Assembly: GCA_037179515.1 (NCBI GenBank)
Contig: JAXCGZ010016613.1
Span: 1-13,678 of the forward strand
Direction: 5' to 3'
DNA length: 13,678 nt
Source: Halocaridina rubra
Taxonomy: Eukaryota > Arthropoda > Malacostraca > Decapoda > Atyidae
Every line of letters begins with the position of its first letter. Within the stretch, counting starts at the first letter, position 1. Below are positions 11,466 to 13,678 of the stretch, piece after piece. The notes under the pieces were generated by a model that saw nothing but the letters and a program-made list of their open reading frames with translations, was not told the origin of the DNA and did not search any database. Made by a program: the position numbers and the translations under genes.

Positions 11466-13678
11466 TCATACCCACCCTACCTCTGTCATATGTCTATCTA
11501 ATCTACATTTGAAGGTGTCTAAGGTATTGGCATTTACTATCCTACTAGGAAGCTTGTTCCATGCATCAGCTACTCTATTACCAAACCAATTTTTACCAAT
11601 TTCCCTTCTGAACCTAAATTTATCAAGCTTAAATCCATTATTACGAGTTCTGGTTTGATCATGAATTTTTAAAACTTTATTAATTTCTCCCTTGTTAATC
11701 CCTTTAAACCATTTATACACTTCAATCATATCCCCCCTAACTCTTCGCCTCTCTAGAGAATGTAGATTAAGTTTTTTAATCTGTCCTCATATGGTAGATT
11801 TCTGATATTGTGTATCATCTTGGTCATTCTTCGCTGCACACGTCTCCAAGGATTCAATTTCCATTCTATAATAGGGTGACCAGAATTGCACAGCATAATC
11901 TAAATGGGGCCTAACTAATGCAAGATAGAGCTGCAAAATAACTTTTTCCGTCCTATTGCTAACGCTTCTTGAGATAAATCCTAAAATTCTGTTTGCTTTA
12001 TTTCTGACTGCTGTGCATTGCTCTCTTGGCTTAAGACTACTACTCACAAGAACTCCCAAATCCCTTTCACACTGAGAACTCATGATTTCATGGTTATTTA
12101 GCTTATAACTAGTATTGTCTTTTATAGTACCCATTTTAACTACTTTACATTTTTCAACATTAAATTCCATTTGCCATTTGTCCAACCATTCAGATAATCT
12201 ATTTAGATCTTCTTGTAAAGCATGAATGTCTTCTTTTCCATTTATAGTTCTACCTATTTTAGTGTCGTCTACGAATTTACTTAGGTTACTACTGATATCC
12301 GAATCCAGATCATTTAGATATACGATGAATAATAGGGGACCCAGTACCGAGCCTTGTGGTACCCCGCTAGTAACCGAGCCCCACTCTGATTTCTCTCCAT
12401 TTATGCAAACCCTCTGTTTTCTGTCTTTTAACCATTGTTTGATCCATCTGAGAACAGCTCCTCCTATACCATGAGCTTCCAGCTTTTTAACTAATCTTTT
12501 GTGAGGAACTCTATCAAAAGCTTTGCTAAAATCTAGATATATTGTATCATATTCTTTGCCACAATCTACTGCCTCGTAAACTTCTGAATAAAAAGACAGT
12601 AAGTTTGTAAGGCACGAAAAACCCTTAAGAAACCCGTGTTGTGAAAGTTTTATCAGTCTGTGTAATTCTAGATGTGCCCTTATTTTATTTGCAATTATGG
12701 ATTCTAGAATCTTACCCACTGTTGACGTTAAACTTACCGGCCTATAATTATTCTTTTTAACTCGTTCTCCTTTTTTAAATATTGGTACCACATCTGCCAA
12801 TTTCCACTCCATGGGTACCGATCCTAATTTTATTGAATTATTAAATAATGCAGTTAGTGGACAACTAAGCTCTTCCTTGCATTCCTTTAATATTCTAGCA
12901 TATATTCCATCAGGTCCCGGAGATTTATGAGCCTTTAATTTATCTATTTCTTTTATTACCTCCTCTCTCGTAATATTTATTGAACTAAGTATTTTATCGG
13001 GACTGTCTCTGTAAATGGATTCTACTTCCGGAATATTTTCCAAGTTTTCATTGGTAAATACAGATAAGAAATAATCATTTAAACATGTACACATCACTTT
13101 ATCGTCATCTGTGATATGGCCATTGGCTACTTCAATTGTTCCGACTTTTTCCTTAAACTTTGTTTGATAATGTTGATAAAACCCTTTAGGATTTTCTTTA
13201 GCTTCTCCTGCTATTCTAACTTCGTATTTTCTTTTCGACTCTCTAACTATCTTTTTAACTTCCCTGTTTAACTGTATATATTGCTGCCTCACATGCTCTT
13301 CACCTCTTTTTAGTTTCCTGTATATTCCTCTTTTAATACCTATAAGATTCTTTATTCTATTGTTCATCCATTTAGGGTCATTTTTTCTTGATCTGCAATG
13401 TTTCATGGGAATATAGTCTCTCTGACTATTCTTAAGAGTCATGACAAAATTGTTATATTCCTCATCCAAATTTATATTAACTGACGGACTGCTGTTCTTT
13501 CCTGTGAGAGAATTTAATGTATTGATCTTATCTTGTGATAATCCTTGGCATGTGGTACCCAAATTTCGGGGTAATCCGCTACCTGCGACCTGACCTGCTG
13601 GATTAACTACCCACATCTGTACCCCAGAAATCCCTTCCCATACCTCATTAGATAATTTAGTTTTTAAGCCCTCAAAAT
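11466..13678 (-). pseudogene. ORF2 of copy D (linker, reverse transcriptase, C-terminus), partial, frameshifted
   Basis: The frame is open from the window edge (13678) down to about 11838. It includes the linker and the whole reverse transcriptase: KSPGPDG, YRPVSLTS, YLDFSKAFD, GVPQGS and FVDD, where B and A have FADD (GCA to GTA). A one-base insertion at about 11836-11840 (gcacacgtctcc against gcactctctcc in B) shifts the frame after ESLE and leads to a stop at 11787-11789. About 60 bp on, a T-run at 11772-11777 has six T against seven in A and B, which restores the frame, and the C-terminus continues from there to 11466. Two opposite frameshifts thus break about 20 residues. The endonuclease and start codon lie off the window. 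Confidence 0.9.

Larger units (their letters stand above)
11294..13678 (-). mobile_element. Copy D: CR1/L2-like LINE, 5' part beyond the window
   Basis: Same family and strand. The octamer tail (11294-11319) joins directly to the 5' end of copy C, then come the 3' UTR and ORF2 up to the right window edge. At the edge it is still inside the endonuclease-RT linker and matches copy B at about 8998, so the endonuclease part lies outside. It shares with B variants that A lacks (for example NLGTTCQ and DEEYNNFV). Confidence 0.9.

Overview
This is animal genomic DNA, AT-rich, and almost all of its coding content belongs to one family of non-LTR retrotransposons (LINEs). The family is CR1/L2-like: ORF1 carries an SGNH-hydrolase (esterase-like) domain, ORF2 carries an APE-type endonuclease followed by a LINE reverse transcriptase, and the 3' end is a short octamer repeat (TTCTTATG-type) rather than poly(A). 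All four copies lie on the minus strand. Nothing looks bacterial. A very long TA array, an AT-rich minisatellite and a tRNA-like SINE head also point to a metazoan. An invertebrate, perhaps an arthropod such as a crustacean, is my guess from the feel of the protein and cannot be proven from the window.

Layout. 1-193: flank. 194-4557: copy A, the only copy reaching through ORF1, with a candidate 7-bp target-site duplication. It is dead: one nonsense codon in ORF1, and one nonsense codon plus a 2-base insertion in ORF2. 4558-4826: unique flank with a C-rich microsatellite. 4828-5281: a tRNA-related SINE-like head running into a ~145-bp-arm inverted repeat. 5372-5965: four units of a ~138-160 bp minisatellite. 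6118-6588: a (TA)n array of about 470 bp. 6589-9895: copy B, with a fully open 1023-aa ORF2 but no ORF1. 9896-11293: copy C, which lost 1905 bp in frame and keeps a single 385-aa ORF with the endonuclease but no reverse transcriptase. 11294-13678: copy D, running off the right edge, with two compensating frameshifts.

How it works together. In the complete element (copy A) ORF1 would give the accessory protein and ORF2 the nick-and-copy enzyme for target-primed reverse transcription; the conserved 3' stem-loop and octamer tail are the likely RNA recognition end. The most unusual feature is that B, C and D form a head-to-tail array without spacer DNA: each 3' tail abuts the next copy's 5' end, and at both visible junctions that 5' end lies within 10 bp of the same point, the ORF1/ORF2 boundary. 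B, C and D also share variants that A lacks. This suggests template jumping, tandem duplication or a real 5' end of an ORF2-only form. I found no defence system, CRISPR array, rRNA, functional tRNA gene or host protein-coding gene that I can support.
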